NCBI RefSeq assembly: GCF_004365355.1
Contig: NZ_SODP01000003.1
Coordinates: forward strand, 496,001 to 560,000
DNA from: Kribbella pratensis
GTDB taxonomy: Bacteria > Actinomycetota > Actinomycetes > Propionibacteriales > Kribbellaceae
DNA length: 64,000 bases
Direction: 5' to 3'
Part shown: positions 23,856 through 35,803 of the stretch, in pieces
Position numbering within the stretch: position 1 is the stretch's first letter
Layout of the letters: every line of letters begins with the position of its first letter
Notes under the pieces: generated by a model
Databases searched by the model: none
Seen by the model: only the letters and a program-made list of their open reading frames with translations
Told to the model about the DNA's origin: nothing
Program-made: the position numbers and the translations under genes

Positions 23856-25301
23856 GTGACCGTCCGCCCTGCCGCTCACCCACGCCTGATTCTGGCCGCG
23901 CTCGCGTTCTGCGGTGTGCTGGTCTCGATCAGCCAGACCATCGTCGTACCGCTCCTGCCCGAGCTCCCGGGGATCACCCACAGCCCCGCGTCGGACGTGA
24001 GCTGGCTGATCACCGTCACGCTGCTGACCGGTGCCGTGTTCACCCCGCTGCTCGGCCGCGCCGGCGACATGTACGGCAAGCGCCGCGTGCTGCTGATCGC
24101 ACTGTCCTCGATGGTCATCGGCTCGTTGCTCTGTGCAATCAGCGCGAACCTGACCGTGCTGATCGTCGGCCGCGCGTTCCAGGGCGCCGCGGTCGCGGTG
24201 GTCCCGCTCGGCATCAGCATCCTGCGCGACGAGCTGCCCCCGCGCCGGGTGATCCCGTCCATCGCGATCATGAGCTCGACGCTGGGCATCGGCGCGGCGT
24301 TCGGCATCCCGGCCGCGACGCTGGTGGTCGAGTACGCGAACTGGCATGCGATGTTCTGGATCAACCTCGGCCTCGGCCTGCTCGACATAGTCCTGGTGCT
24401 GCTGATCGTCCCCGAATCGGCGGTCCGGACCAGCGGTCGCTTCGACATCGTCGGCGCTCTCGGCCTCAGTGCGTTCCTCGTCTGCTTCCTCCTCGCAGTC
24501 TCGAAGACCACTGCCTGGAGTACGTCGACCCTCGTCATCCTGTACGCCGTCACCGTGCTGCTGATCCCGATGTGGGGCTGGTACGAGCTGCGGACAAGGA
24601 GCCCGCTCGTCGACCTCCGCGTCTCTGCGCGTCCCGCCGTGCTCTTCACCAACCTGGGCGCGCTGCTGATCGGGTTCGCGTTCTACGCCAATTCGCTGTC
24701 GACCGCGCAGCTCGTGCAGGAGCCGACGTGGACCGGCTACGGGCTGGGCGAATCCATCGTGGTCAGCGGCCTGTGTCTGCTGCCGGGTGGCGTGGCGATG
24801 GTGTTGCTGTCGCCCTTGTCCGCCCGGATCTCCAACGCGCGCGGCCCGCGGTTCACGCTCGGGATCGCGTCGGTGCTGATGGCCGCGGGGTACGTCGTCC
24901 GGCTGTTCACCAGCAGCAACGTGCCGGGGATCGTCATCGGTGCGACGGTCGTTTCTGCCGGCACCGCCGTTGCGTACTCGGCGCTTCCGGCGCTGATCAT
25001 GCATGCTGTGCCGGTGACCGAAACGGCTGCCGCGAACGGCCTCAACACGCTGATGCGCACGGTCGGGCAGGCGATCTGCAGCACGATCGTCGCGACCGTG
25101 CTGGCGAACGTGACGATCGCGAGCGCCGGCCGGGTCGCGCCCGCGCTCTCGGCGTACCGGATCGTTTTCGTGATCGCCGGTCTGGCGGCCGTGGCGGCGG
25201 CGGGGCTGGTTTTGCTGATCCCGGTACGTCGTCGCGAGCCGGCGTACGAGGCGACGGGCGGCGTGACGGGAGATGTGACGAGTGAGGTGACACGGACGTG
25301 A
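23856..25301 (+). CDS. MFS drug/solute efflux transporter (DHA2-like)
   Basis: Polytopic major-facilitator protein, 481 residues with about 14 hydrophobic segments, the size of EmrB/QacA-type exporters. The loop 2-3 motif appears as GRAGDMYGKRRVLL; a motif C-like segment is LGIGAAFGIPAATLVV. The GTG start lies just after a 37-bp dyad. The stop overlaps the GTG of a TetR gene (GTGA), so the regulator and pump are coupled. The regulator probably senses the exported compound. The substrate is unknown. Confidence 0.9.
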   Translation: MTVRPAAHPRLILAALAFCGVLVSISQTIVVPLLPELPGITHSPASDVSWLITVTLLTGAVFTPLLGRAGDMYGKRRVLLIALSSMVIGSLLCAISANLTVLIVGRAFQGAAVAVVPLGISILRDELPPRRVIPSIAIMSSTLGIGAAFGIPAATLVVEYANWHAMFWINLGLGLLDIVLVLLIVPESAVRTSGRFDIVGALGLSAFLVCFLLAVSKTTAWSTSTLVILYAVTVLLIPMWGWYELRTRSPLVDLRVSARPAVLFTNLGALLIGFAFYANSLSTAQLVQEPTWTGYGLGESIVVSGLCLLPGGVAMVLLSPLSARISNARGPRFTLGIASVLMAAGYVVRLFTSSNVPGIVIGATVVSAGTAVAYSALPALIMHAVPVTETAAANGLNTLMRTVGQAICSTIVATVLANVTIASAGRVAPALSAYRIVFVIAGLAAVAAAGLVLLIPVRRREPAYEATGGVTGDVTSEVTRT

Positions 25302-25834
25302 CCGATCCGGGGCGGACGGCGATCCTGCGCGCGGCGCGGAAGGCGTTCGCGCGCGAGCCGTACAACGCGGTCACGCTGCGCGGGGTCGCCGCGGACGCGG
25401 GCGTCAGCGCCGCCCTGATCGTCAAGCACTTCGGCGGTAAGGAAGCGCTGTTCGAGCGGGTTGCCGATTTCACCGAGGCCGCCCAACTGCTGCTCGCTGC
25501 GCCGAACGAGCGGCTCGGCGAGCACGCCGTCCGGACCCTCGTGGAGTACCGCCGGCAGAACGACCAGGACCTGCTCGTCCGGGTGGTGTTCGCGGCGGGC
25601 AAGGGTGACGAGCGCGCCCAGATCCGCGAGCATTTCCGCGACCAGGTCACCCGCGCGTTCGCCGCCCGCCTGACCGGTCCGGACGTCGACCTGCGGGCCG
25701 CGCTGATCACCGGCCAGCTGCTGGGTCTCGGTGCCGCGATGGCGATCGACCTGGACGGTCCGATCGCTGCCGCCGACCTCGACCGGGTGGCCGCCCTCTA
25801 CGCGCCGGGCCTCCAAGCCCTGATCACGCCTTGA
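25298..25834 (+). CDS. TetR-family regulator of the MFS pump
   Basis: A 178-residue regulator starting with GTG in a GTGA overlap with the transporter. The HTH region (about residues 6-52) contains AVTLRGVAADAGVSAALIVK and HFGGKEALFERV. It is co-transcribed with the pump gene and probably binds the 37-bp dyad upstream of the operon, giving negative feedback. Co-directional pump-then-regulator order is less common than divergent order. Confidence 0.92.
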   Translation: MTDPGRTAILRAARKAFAREPYNAVTLRGVAADAGVSAALIVKHFGGKEALFERVADFTEAAQLLLAAPNERLGEHAVRTLVEYRRQNDQDLLVRVVFAAGKGDERAQIREHFRDQVTRAFAARLTGPDVDLRAALITGQLLGLGAAMAIDLDGPIAAADLDRVAALYAPGLQALITP

Positions 25835-25894
25835 GACACCGTCTTAGAATGTGATCTGAGGTGCTGGTTGCGGGCTGTGCCGCCGCTACGATGG

Positions 25895-25976
25895 GCCGTC
25901 CAGGCCGAGAGGCGCTGCAACGGGCCGATGGTCCGCCACGCTCGACCTGAGTGCAGACACTGCAAGGGCGCCTCCG
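25895..25976 (+). promoter_or_regulatory. Candidate S-adenosylhomocysteine (SAH) riboswitch upstream of metH
   Basis: The leader contains the conserved SAH-switch block GAGAGGCGCTGCAA (25907-25920). CAGGCCGAG (25901-25909) pairs with CTCGACCTG (25941-25949) with one mismatch (P1). CGGGCC/GGTCCG (25921-25935) forms P2. TGCAG/CTGCA (25952-25964) forms a further hairpin. AGGCGC (25910-25915) is complementary to GCGCCT (25968-25973), the pseudoknot. The aptamer ends about 15 bases before GGAGGGG of metH. SAH riboswitches are known upstream of metH and ahcY and switch expression on when SAH accumulates. The call is from consensus by eye. Confidence 0.8.
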
Positions 25977-26002
25977 GAGATCGCTTCTGGAGGGGACGGC
26001 AG

Positions 26003-29617
<3,615 letters not shown>

Positions 29618-30580
29618 ACGACAGGGCATCGCCTGCCGGTGACAGGGCTGCATCATTGGTCAGCATGGCGAGCCGGGCGTCCACGGCCGTGCGGGTGACG
29701 GGTTCGGCCGTGGTTGCCCGTACTGCGCGGGCGACCGCCGAGGCGGGCGTGCCGCTGCCGGGATTGCCCTGCTCGACCGCGGCGAGGAAGTTGTTGCGGA
29801 GATCCTCGGCGAGCCGGTAGCGGGACACATCCGAGCGGATCCCGTGGACGGCGCCGGCCATCTCGATCACCGCGTCCCAGCGGCGGTCCGGGGGCAGCCG
29901 GATGAGTTCGTCGGAGATCACCGAGAAGTCGGACGCGGTCGCCTCGCGCCCCTGCAGCCGGGTGATCTCGGCGATGACATCGCGTGCCGCGGACGCGGCC
30001 GGCTCCGTGCCGGCGTACGAGAAGACCGGCTCGGGCACGTCGTCGAACAGCATCAGCTCCGCCGACTCGGACAGCTGCCACACGGCTGCCAGCCGCGCGG
30101 GCGTGGTCCATACGTCGCTCAGCCCGGCGTTGAACGCGGCTTCCGGATAGGCCTTGGAATCGGTCAGGTCCGGCAACGGAGCGGTCAACCCGACGACCTG
30201 GGACGTCATCTGACCGGTCGCCTCGCCCAGGGCCGCCCATCGTTCCTGCGCCTTGGCAGGAGCGAGCTTGCCGGTGGCCGACTTCTGCTCGTAGGCCTCG
30301 GCGACCGTGTCCGCATGACGCGCAGGCAGGAACAGCGGACTCTTGAGCGCATGCAGGCCGCTCACGCCCGCGTCGGGGCTCGGGATGAATCCGTCGTCGC
30401 GGACGACGACCAGGCCGTTCCAGCGCACATCACGATCGGCGACCTGACCGACGGCCTCGACGATCGACCACGCCCACGAGTGCTGATCGGAACCCAGCTC
30501 CAGAGCCGCCACGGTTCTCCGTCCCTCGACAGTGCGGAACGCCGGACACCATAGCTTGCGCGGGATTCAGATCCGGGTGG

Positions 30581-30587
30581 TGTCACA
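30581..30587 (+). promoter_or_regulatory. ECF41-type -35 element
   Basis: TGTCACA matches the -35 consensus reported for ECF41 sigma factors and lies 29 bases before the start of the ECF41 gene itself. The expected CGTC -10 is not clearly present at 16 bases downstream (ACTC is there), so only half of the promoter fits. Confidence 0.45.
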
Positions 30588-30616
30588 CTTCCGCTTCGTG
30601 AACACTCGAAGAAGGT

Positions 30617-31477
30617 ATGAATGAGCTGAGTTCCACCGAGGTGTTCCTCCGGCATCGGGAATTGTTGTTCTCGATCGTCTACAACATCCTGGGCAGCGTC
30701 GCGGACACCGAGGACGTGCTGCAGGAGACCTGGCTGGCCTGGTCGCGGCGCTCGGGCGTGGACCATCCGCGCGCATACCTCGTCCGGATCGCGGTCAACG
30801 CGGCGCTCGCTCGCCGTACCGCGATCAACCGGCGCAAGGAGGAGTATGTCGGGCCGTGGCTGCCGGAGCCGGTGGTGACACCGATCGATCCGGTGGAGCG
30901 GAGCGAGGCGGTGTCGCTTGCGGTTCTCGTCGTCCTCGAGACCCTGTCGCCGCTGGAGCGGGCGGTCTTCGTGCTGCACGAGGTGTTCGGGTACCAGCTG
31001 GCCGAGATCGCCGACATCATCGGTCGTACGCCGGCCGCCGTACGGCAGCTTGCCCATCGGGCGCGGGAGCACGTCCAGGCGCGTCGACCGAGGTTCGCCG
31101 CTGATCCGCAGGTACAGCTCGAGGTCACGCAGCGGTTCGTCGACGCGATCGTCGGAGCGGATCTCACCGCGCTGATGGAGGTCCTCGCACCGGACGTCAC
31201 GCTCTGGGCGGACGGTGGCGGCAAGGCTCGGGCCGCCGGCCTGCAGCCGATCCTGGGCCGGGATCGGATCGCCCCGCTGATCATCGGCGACCGCGTGCGC
31301 CGGCCGGTTCCGTCGCTCGACGTTCAGTACCGGACTGTGAACGGCGACCCGTCGGCGCTACTGCTGACCGGTGACACTCCGTTCGCGGTCATCGTGCTCG
31401 AGGTCGAGGGCGACCAGGTGACCGCCATCTACGCGATCACCAACCCGGACAAGCTCGCACACGTGGAGGTCCGATGA
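30617..31477 (+). CDS. ECF41-type RNA polymerase sigma factor with SnoaL-like C-terminus (SigJ-like)
   Basis: Extracytoplasmic-function sigma factor, 286 residues, longer than ordinary ECFs. Sigma region 2 has ILGSVADTEDVLQETWL; region 4 has LAEIADIIGRTPAAVRQLAHRAR. The linker carries WLPEP (GPWLPEPV), and the fused SnoaL/NTF2-like C-terminal domain carries DGGGKARAA; both are hallmark motifs of group ECF41, which replace an anti-sigma factor. It is coupled by ATGA overlap to a DoxX gene, a known ECF41 neighbour. A TGTCACA -35 element precedes it, which suggests autoregulation. Confidence 0.92.
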   Translation: MNELSSTEVFLRHRELLFSIVYNILGSVADTEDVLQETWLAWSRRSGVDHPRAYLVRIAVNAALARRTAINRRKEEYVGPWLPEPVVTPIDPVERSEAVSLAVLVVLETLSPLERAVFVLHEVFGYQLAEIADIIGRTPAAVRQLAHRAREHVQARRPRFAADPQVQLEVTQRFVDAIVGADLTALMEVLAPDVTLWADGGGKARAAGLQPILGRDRIAPLIIGDRVRRPVPSLDVQYRTVNGDPSALLLTGDTPFAVIVLEVEGDQVTAIYAITNPDKLAHVEVR

Positions 31478-31833
31478 CCACCGCCGCTGTGGTCGTGGTC
31501 GCGGTGACCGTTGCCATCAACGCCTTTTCCGGGATTGCCGCCTTGCTGCACTGGCAGGCGATCCTGCCCGGCATGGTGAAGGCGGGGGTACCCGAGTCCT
31601 GGCTGACGTTCCCGATCGGCACGCTCAAGACAGCTGGGGCGGCCGGGTTGCTCGTCGGGCTGCTGGTCCAGCTTCCCGGGCTGATCCTCGCCGCCGCGAT
31701 AGGGCTCGTCCTGTTCTTCGTCTGCGCTTTGTACACGCACGTGCGCGCTACGGACTACACCGCGCAGTTCTTCCTCGCCGTGTTCTTCCTTGGCATGGCA
31801 GGCGCCTCGCTGGTGTTTACGCTGGCCGCATGA
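31474..31833 (+). CDS. DoxX-family membrane protein
   Basis: Small integral membrane protein, 119 residues with four hydrophobic segments, resembling DoxX/DoxD-like proteins. The segment LLHWQAILPGMVKAGVPES near the first loop fits the family. Overlapping ATGA junctions join it both to the sigma factor upstream and to the acetyltransferase downstream. DoxX-type genes are often in ECF41 loci and linked to redox stress, so it is the likely output gene. Its biochemistry is unknown. Confidence 0.8.
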   Translation: MTTAAVVVVAVTVAINAFSGIAALLHWQAILPGMVKAGVPESWLTFPIGTLKTAGAAGLLVGLLVQLPGLILAAAIGLVLFFVCALYTHVRATDYTAQFFLAVFFLGMAGASLVFTLAA

Positions 31834-32306
31834 CTGTGACCGTGCGGCCTGCTGTTGCTGGGGACTCCGATGGTGTGGCGTCGATCTGGTACGACGGCTG
31901 GCGGGACGGGCATCTCGGGCACGTGCCGGATGAACTGGTCGCGGTCCGGACCGAGGAGTCGTTCGGAACGCGTGCTGCGCAACGGGTTGCCGACACCACC
32001 GTCGCGTTGGTCGGGGACGAGGTCGCGGGGTTCGTGATGGTGGTAGGGGACGAGGTCGAGCAGGTGTACGTGGCGCGTGATCACCGCGGATCGGGAGTAG
32101 CCGGGGCGCTACTCACCGAAGCCGAACGGCAGGTGAAAGCCAACGGACACGGGGAAGCCTGGCTTGCCGTGGCGACCGGGAACGGGCGGGCCCGCCGGTT
32201 CTACGAGCGCAATGGCTGGGCCGACGGCGGCGCGTTCGACTACCCGGCCGCAGTGGAAGGCGGAACCATACCCGTGCCATGCCACCGTTACGTGAAGTCC
32301 GTCTGA
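31830..32306 (+). CDS. GNAT-family N-acetyltransferase
   Basis: A 158-residue acetyl-CoA-dependent acetyltransferase. The fold is visible in VEQVYVARDHRGSGVAGALL, which holds the acetyl-CoA pyrophosphate-binding motif (R/Q-x-x-G-x-G/A), and in RRFYERNGWAD near the C-terminus. It overlaps the DoxX gene by 4 bases, so it is the third gene of the ECF41 operon. The acceptor substrate is not predictable. Confidence 0.9.
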   Translation: MTVTVRPAVAGDSDGVASIWYDGWRDGHLGHVPDELVAVRTEESFGTRAAQRVADTTVALVGDEVAGFVMVVGDEVEQVYVARDHRGSGVAGALLTEAERQVKANGHGEAWLAVATGNGRARRFYERNGWADGGAFDYPAAVEGGTIPVPCHRYVKSV

Positions 32307-32410
32307 ACAGACGCAGGATTCCCCTGCACTTCGGGCTGTTGCGCGGTCAACCGGGCCGGACCGGGGTTAGTTTGCTTTCGCAAGCATTCCCGTACTCCGA
32401 AGAGGTCACC

Positions 32411-33262
32411 ATGGCATTCCGTTCCTGGCGCCGGCCGTCCCGCCGGATGGTTCTGACCAGCGTCGCAGCAGTCGCGATGACATCGGTCGTCGGCGGGGTC
32501 GCGTACTCGGCCGGCGCCGCGAACCCGCAGCCGGCCATCCAGACGTCGACCCCGCGCAGCGAGAAGCAGGTCACGAACATCGACGTACTGCGGCAGCAGT
32601 TGCGCAACTACTACGGCGATCCGCTCGGCAGCGGCACGTTCGCGGACACCAGCAACTACGCCAAGGAAGCCCGCTCGGTGGCTGCGGCGGGCACGCGCTG
32701 GATCTCGGCGCCGCACCACACCCGCGAGACCAAGGCGATCCTGCTCGACGTCGACGACACCTCGCTGGCGACCTGGAACTACGAGATCTTCAGCAACTGG
32801 GCGTTCAACCCGACGACCAACGCGGACTACGTGCTGAACCAGCGGTTCCCGGCCGTTCCGGGCATGGTCGACCTGGTGAAGACGGCCGCGCGGGAGGGAT
32901 ACGCGATCTTCTTCCTGACCGGCCGTGGCGCCGCGCAGGAGAAGGCCACGCTGGGCAACCTCACCGCGGACGGCATCGGCGTCGACGCCGGCTTCCCGGA
33001 CCCGACGACGCTGCGCAACGGTGAGGACGGCCTGTTCACCAAGCCGGCCGTCGCCGACTACCCGGACTACCTGAAGAAGGCCTGCGCGGCCGACCCGAAC
33101 GGTTCGTGCACGACGATCCACTACAAGTCCGCGACGCGCGCGCACATCGAGTCGCTCGGCTACGACATCGTCGCGAACTTCGGCGACCAGTTCTCCGACC
33201 TCAAGGGCGGCTTCGCGGACCGCACCTTCAAGCTCCCGAACCCGAACTACTACCTGCCCTGA
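32411..33262 (+). CDS. Secreted HAD-family acid phosphatase (class IIIB-like)
   Basis: Exported phosphatase of 283 residues. The N-terminus has RSWRRPSRRM, a hydrophobic stretch and an Ala-Gly-Ala cleavage region near 33-37. The catalytic motif is LLDVDDTSL (nucleophile and acid Asp pair) near residue 113; motif II is FFLTGR; the final motif NFGDQFSDLKGG holds the metal-binding Asp. The ATG at 32411 is preferred, because upstream in-frame codons fall in the preceding gene and GAGG lies 6 bases upstream. It probably scavenges phosphate from esters outside the cell. Confidence 0.88.
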   Translation: MAFRSWRRPSRRMVLTSVAAVAMTSVVGGVAYSAGAANPQPAIQTSTPRSEKQVTNIDVLRQQLRNYYGDPLGSGTFADTSNYAKEARSVAAAGTRWISAPHHTRETKAILLDVDDTSLATWNYEIFSNWAFNPTTNADYVLNQRFPAVPGMVDLVKTAAREGYAIFFLTGRGAAQEKATLGNLTADGIGVDAGFPDPTTLRNGEDGLFTKPAVADYPDYLKKACAADPNGSCTTIHYKSATRAHIESLGYDIVANFGDQFSDLKGGFADRTFKLPNPNYYLP

Positions 33263-33300
33263 CCACGGGCCCGACCGGCTCGCGCCGGCAGGCATGATCG

Positions 33301-33340
33301 ACGACCGGCGCCGCGTCCACGTGGACGCGGTTCCGGTCGT
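33301..33340. terminator. Bidirectional hairpin between convergent genes
   Basis: ACGACCGG (33301-33308) pairs with CCGGTCGT (33333-33340), enclosing a perfect 20-bp palindrome at 33311-33330 (CCGCGTCCAC and its complement). It lies between the phosphatase (+) and TetR (-) stop codons and would serve both strands. Confidence 0.82.
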
Positions 33341-34020
33341 CACTTCGTGGCGCGGGGGAGGGCGCCGTACAGCAGGGTGCGGAGGGAATCGGTCAGGGCC
33401 GGCTCGAACTGCAGCCGGATGGCCTCGAGGGACGGGTCGGCCTCGTAGGCGGCGAGGATGGCCGGGACAGGATGTGAGTGGGACCAGATCGCGCCCGCGA
33501 GCAGGCTTGCGGTCGCGATGAACCGGCCGGCCCCGTCCCGGCCCAACTCCGGCAGTACGCCGACGACCGCCGTGATCATGTCTTCGTACGACGCGGCGGC
33601 CGCGCGCTTGAACGCCAGCGCTGTCTCGGTCGTGATGTTGCGCTCCAGGACCGCCGCCTGCGCACTGAACAGGTCGCAGAGCACCGGCCGCTCCGCCAGC
33701 GTGCCAACGATGGCGCTGATCAACTGCTCTGCCCGATCGTCGATCGACAGCTCGGGGAGCGCGTCGCCGACCGTGGCATCCAGATCCTTCACCCAGGCCG
33801 CGAGCTCGCTGCTCGACAGCTCCAGCAGAACGGCCTCGCGGGAGTCGAAGTAGTTCAGCACGTTGGACTTGGCCAGGCCGACGCGGCGGCTCAACTCGTT
33901 CAGGCTGACGTCCGCGACCGGCATCTCGGTCAGCATCGTGGCGGCCGTCGCCAGGATCGCGCGCCGCCGCTCGGCCCGCTGCTCGTCGCTCCGGGCCCGC
34001 TGGAATGTCTTCACACCCAC
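33340..34020 (-). CDS. TetR-family regulator
   Basis: A 226-residue regulator. The N-terminal HTH includes RRAILATAATMLTEMPVADV and RRVGLAKSNVLNYFDSREAV. The long C-terminal part is the ligand and dimer domain. It is divergent from the SDR/methyltransferase operon, with three 13-bp operator copies between the two starts, so it probably represses that operon and itself. The stop touches the bidirectional terminator. Confidence 0.92.
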   Translation of the reverse strand: MGVKTFQRARSDEQRAERRRAILATAATMLTEMPVADVSLNELSRRVGLAKSNVLNYFDSREAVLLELSSSELAAWVKDLDATVGDALPELSIDDRAEQLISAIVGTLAERPVLCDLFSAQAAVLERNITTETALAFKRAAAASYEDMITAVVGVLPELGRDGAGRFIATASLLAGAIWSHSHPVPAILAAYEADPSLEAIRLQFEPALTDSLRTLLYGALPRATK

Positions 34021-34027
34021 ATTCTAC

Positions 34028-34095
34028 AGACCATCGGTCTGTTGTTATCGGACCAGCGGTCTGATAACGTCATGGCCATAACAGACCATCAGTCT
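34028..34095. promoter_or_regulatory. Three 13-bp TetR operator copies
   Basis: AGACCATCGGTCT (34028-34040), GGACCAGCGGTCT (34050-34062) and AGACCATCAGTCT (34083-34095) share the dyad rGACC-Ann-rGTCT. The middle copy is extended to a 23-bp palindrome with TTATC and GATAA arms (34045-34067). They span the divergent promoters of the TetR and SDR genes. Confidence 0.75.
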
Positions 34096-34112
34096 TTTAC
34101 GGAGTGTGGATC

Positions 34113-35045
34113 ATGTACGACGTTCCCGATCAGACCGGCAAGCTCGTTGTCGTCACCGGCGCCAACAGCGGCACCGGCAAGGAGGCCACCAAGCGGCTCG
34201 CCGCCGCGGGTGCGCGGGTGGTGATGGCGGTCCGGACTCCGGCCAAGGGCGAGGCTGCGAAGGCCGAGATCCTCGCCGCGCACCCGGATGCCCAGCTCGA
34301 GGTGCGACGGATCGACCTCGCGGACCTGGCCTCGATCCAGGAGTTCGCCGAGAAGCTCACCGCCGACGAGTCGCATGTCGACGTGCTGGTGAACAACGCC
34401 GGCGTGATGGTTCCGCCGACCCGGTTCGCCACCAAGGACGGCTTCGAGCTGCAGTTCGGATCGAACTTCCTCGGTCCGTTCGCGCTCACCGTGCGGCTGC
34501 TGCCACTCGTTCTGGCAGCGCCCGCGCCTCGGATCGCGACCATGGCCAGCGGTGCAGCGAACTTCGGCCGCATCCACTTCGACGACCTGCAGTGGGACCA
34601 CCGATACCGGCGGACCGCGGCGTACTCACAGTCGAAGCTCGCCGACCTGATGATGAGCAACCAGCTGGCCAGGCTCTCCGCCGATCGCGGTTGGGGCTTG
34701 CTCAGTGTCGCCGCGCATCCCGGCTACACCCGCACCAACCTGCAGAGCGCCGGCGCCGCGCTGGGCCGGGAGCGGCCGTCGCTTCTCAACCGGGTCGGCA
34801 TGCGCTTCAACCCGCTCCCGAAGCAGGACGTCGAGGTGGGCGCCGAGCCGCTCCTGTTCGCGGCCGCCGACCCTGCTGCCGAGGCCGGCGGCTACTACGG
34901 TCCTTCGGGCATCTTCGGTCTCGTCGGTCCCACCGCCGTGGCCAAGCAGCCGAAGGCCGCTCTCGACGCCGAGACCAGCGCTCGCCTCTGGAAGGTTGCC
35001 GAGGGCCTGACGGGCGTTTCGCTCCCGTCTATCCTGCCCAAGTGA
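34113..35045 (+). CDS. SDR-family oxidoreductase (retinol dehydrogenase-like)
   Basis: Short-chain dehydrogenase of 310 residues in the retinol-dehydrogenase/protochlorophyllide-reductase-like subgroup. The cofactor motif is VTGANSGTGKEAT, then NNAGVM near residue 90, and the catalytic YSQSK. ATG 34113 has GGAG 8 bases upstream; a GTG at 34104 is less likely. It lies downstream of three TetR operators and is coupled by a GTGA overlap to a methyltransferase, so the pair probably modifies one small molecule. The substrate is unknown. Confidence 0.9.
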   Translation: MYDVPDQTGKLVVVTGANSGTGKEATKRLAAAGARVVMAVRTPAKGEAAKAEILAAHPDAQLEVRRIDLADLASIQEFAEKLTADESHVDVLVNNAGVMVPPTRFATKDGFELQFGSNFLGPFALTVRLLPLVLAAPAPRIATMASGAANFGRIHFDDLQWDHRYRRTAAYSQSKLADLMMSNQLARLSADRGWGLLSVAAHPGYTRTNLQSAGAALGRERPSLLNRVGMRFNPLPKQDVEVGAEPLLFAAADPAAEAGGYYGPSGIFGLVGPTAVAKQPKAALDAETSARLWKVAEGLTGVSLPSILPK

Positions 35046-35803
35046 CTGAGTGGTCGAGCGGGGGAGTCTACGAGTCGTACGTCGGCCGCTGGAGCCGGCT
35101 CGTCGCGACGGAGTTCATCGAGTGGCTCGAGCAGCCGGCGGCGTTGCGCTGGCTCGACGTCGGCTGCGGCACGGGTGCGCTGACGAGCACGGTCCTGCGC
35201 ACGGCGGATCCAGCGGCCGTGCTCGGGGTCGACCCGTCGAACGGCTTCATCGACTACGCCCGGCAGTCGATCCACGACGAGCGCGCGAGCTTCGACGTAC
35301 GATCGGCGGCCGAGCTGCCCGACGGCCCGTTCGACGTGGTGGTCTCCGGCCTCGTGCTCAACTTCGTCCCGGAGCGGGTCGAGGCCCTGCGCCGGATGCG
35401 CGAGATCGGATCGACGGTCGCGGTCTACGTCTGGGACTACGCCGAAGGCATGCAGGTGATGCGCTACTTCTTCGACACGATGCTCGCGTTGCGCCCACAG
35501 GACCGTGAACACGACGAGGGCGTCCGCTTTCCTTTCTGTACGGCGGAAGGTCTGGAAGGCCTGTTCCGCGAGGCGGGGTTCGCCGACGTGCGGACGCGCG
35601 CGATCGACGTACCGACCGTGTTCACGTCGTTCGACGACTACTGGACGCCGTTCCTCGGCGGGACGGGTGTCGCGCCGGTGTACCTGCGCAGTCTGGACCC
35701 GGCGGATCAGGACGCGATGCGTGAGGGCGTGAAGGAGCGGTTGCCGATCGAGGCGGACGGCTCGATCAGGTTGACGGCGCGGGCCTGGGCCGCGATCGGT
35801 TGA
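35042..35803 (+). CDS. SAM-dependent class I methyltransferase
   Basis: Methyltransferase of 253 residues with motif I WLDVGCGTGALT, an acidic residue for SAM ribose at the end of beta2 (GVDPS), and motif III-like FDVVVSGLVLNFV. It starts with GTG in a GTGA overlap with the SDR gene. Its 3' end overlaps a convergent acetyltransferase gene by 38 bases. An uninterrupted reading frame from within the SDR gene also runs into it, but that frame is not the SDR frame and is not a fusion. Confidence 0.9.
   Translation: MTEWSSGGVYESYVGRWSRLVATEFIEWLEQPAALRWLDVGCGTGALTSTVLRTADPAAVLGVDPSNGFIDYARQSIHDERASFDVRSAAELPDGPFDVVVSGLVLNFVPERVEALRRMREIGSTVAVYVWDYAEGMQVMRYFFDTMLALRPQDREHDEGVRFPFCTAEGLEGLFREAGFADVRTRAIDVPTVFTSFDDYWTPFLGGTGVAPVYLRSLDPADQDAMREGVKERLPIEADGSIRLTARAWAAIG

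Noticed and set aside
30588..30610. ECF41 -10 element CGTC downstream of TGTCACA
   Set aside because: At the expected 16-base spacing the sequence is ACTC; CGTG occurs too close, so only the -35 element is reported.
34106..35803. A 565-codon frame joining SDR and methyltransferase regions
   Set aside because: Only the last part is in the real methyltransferase frame; the first part is out of frame in the SDR gene and has no SDR motif, so this is not a fusion.
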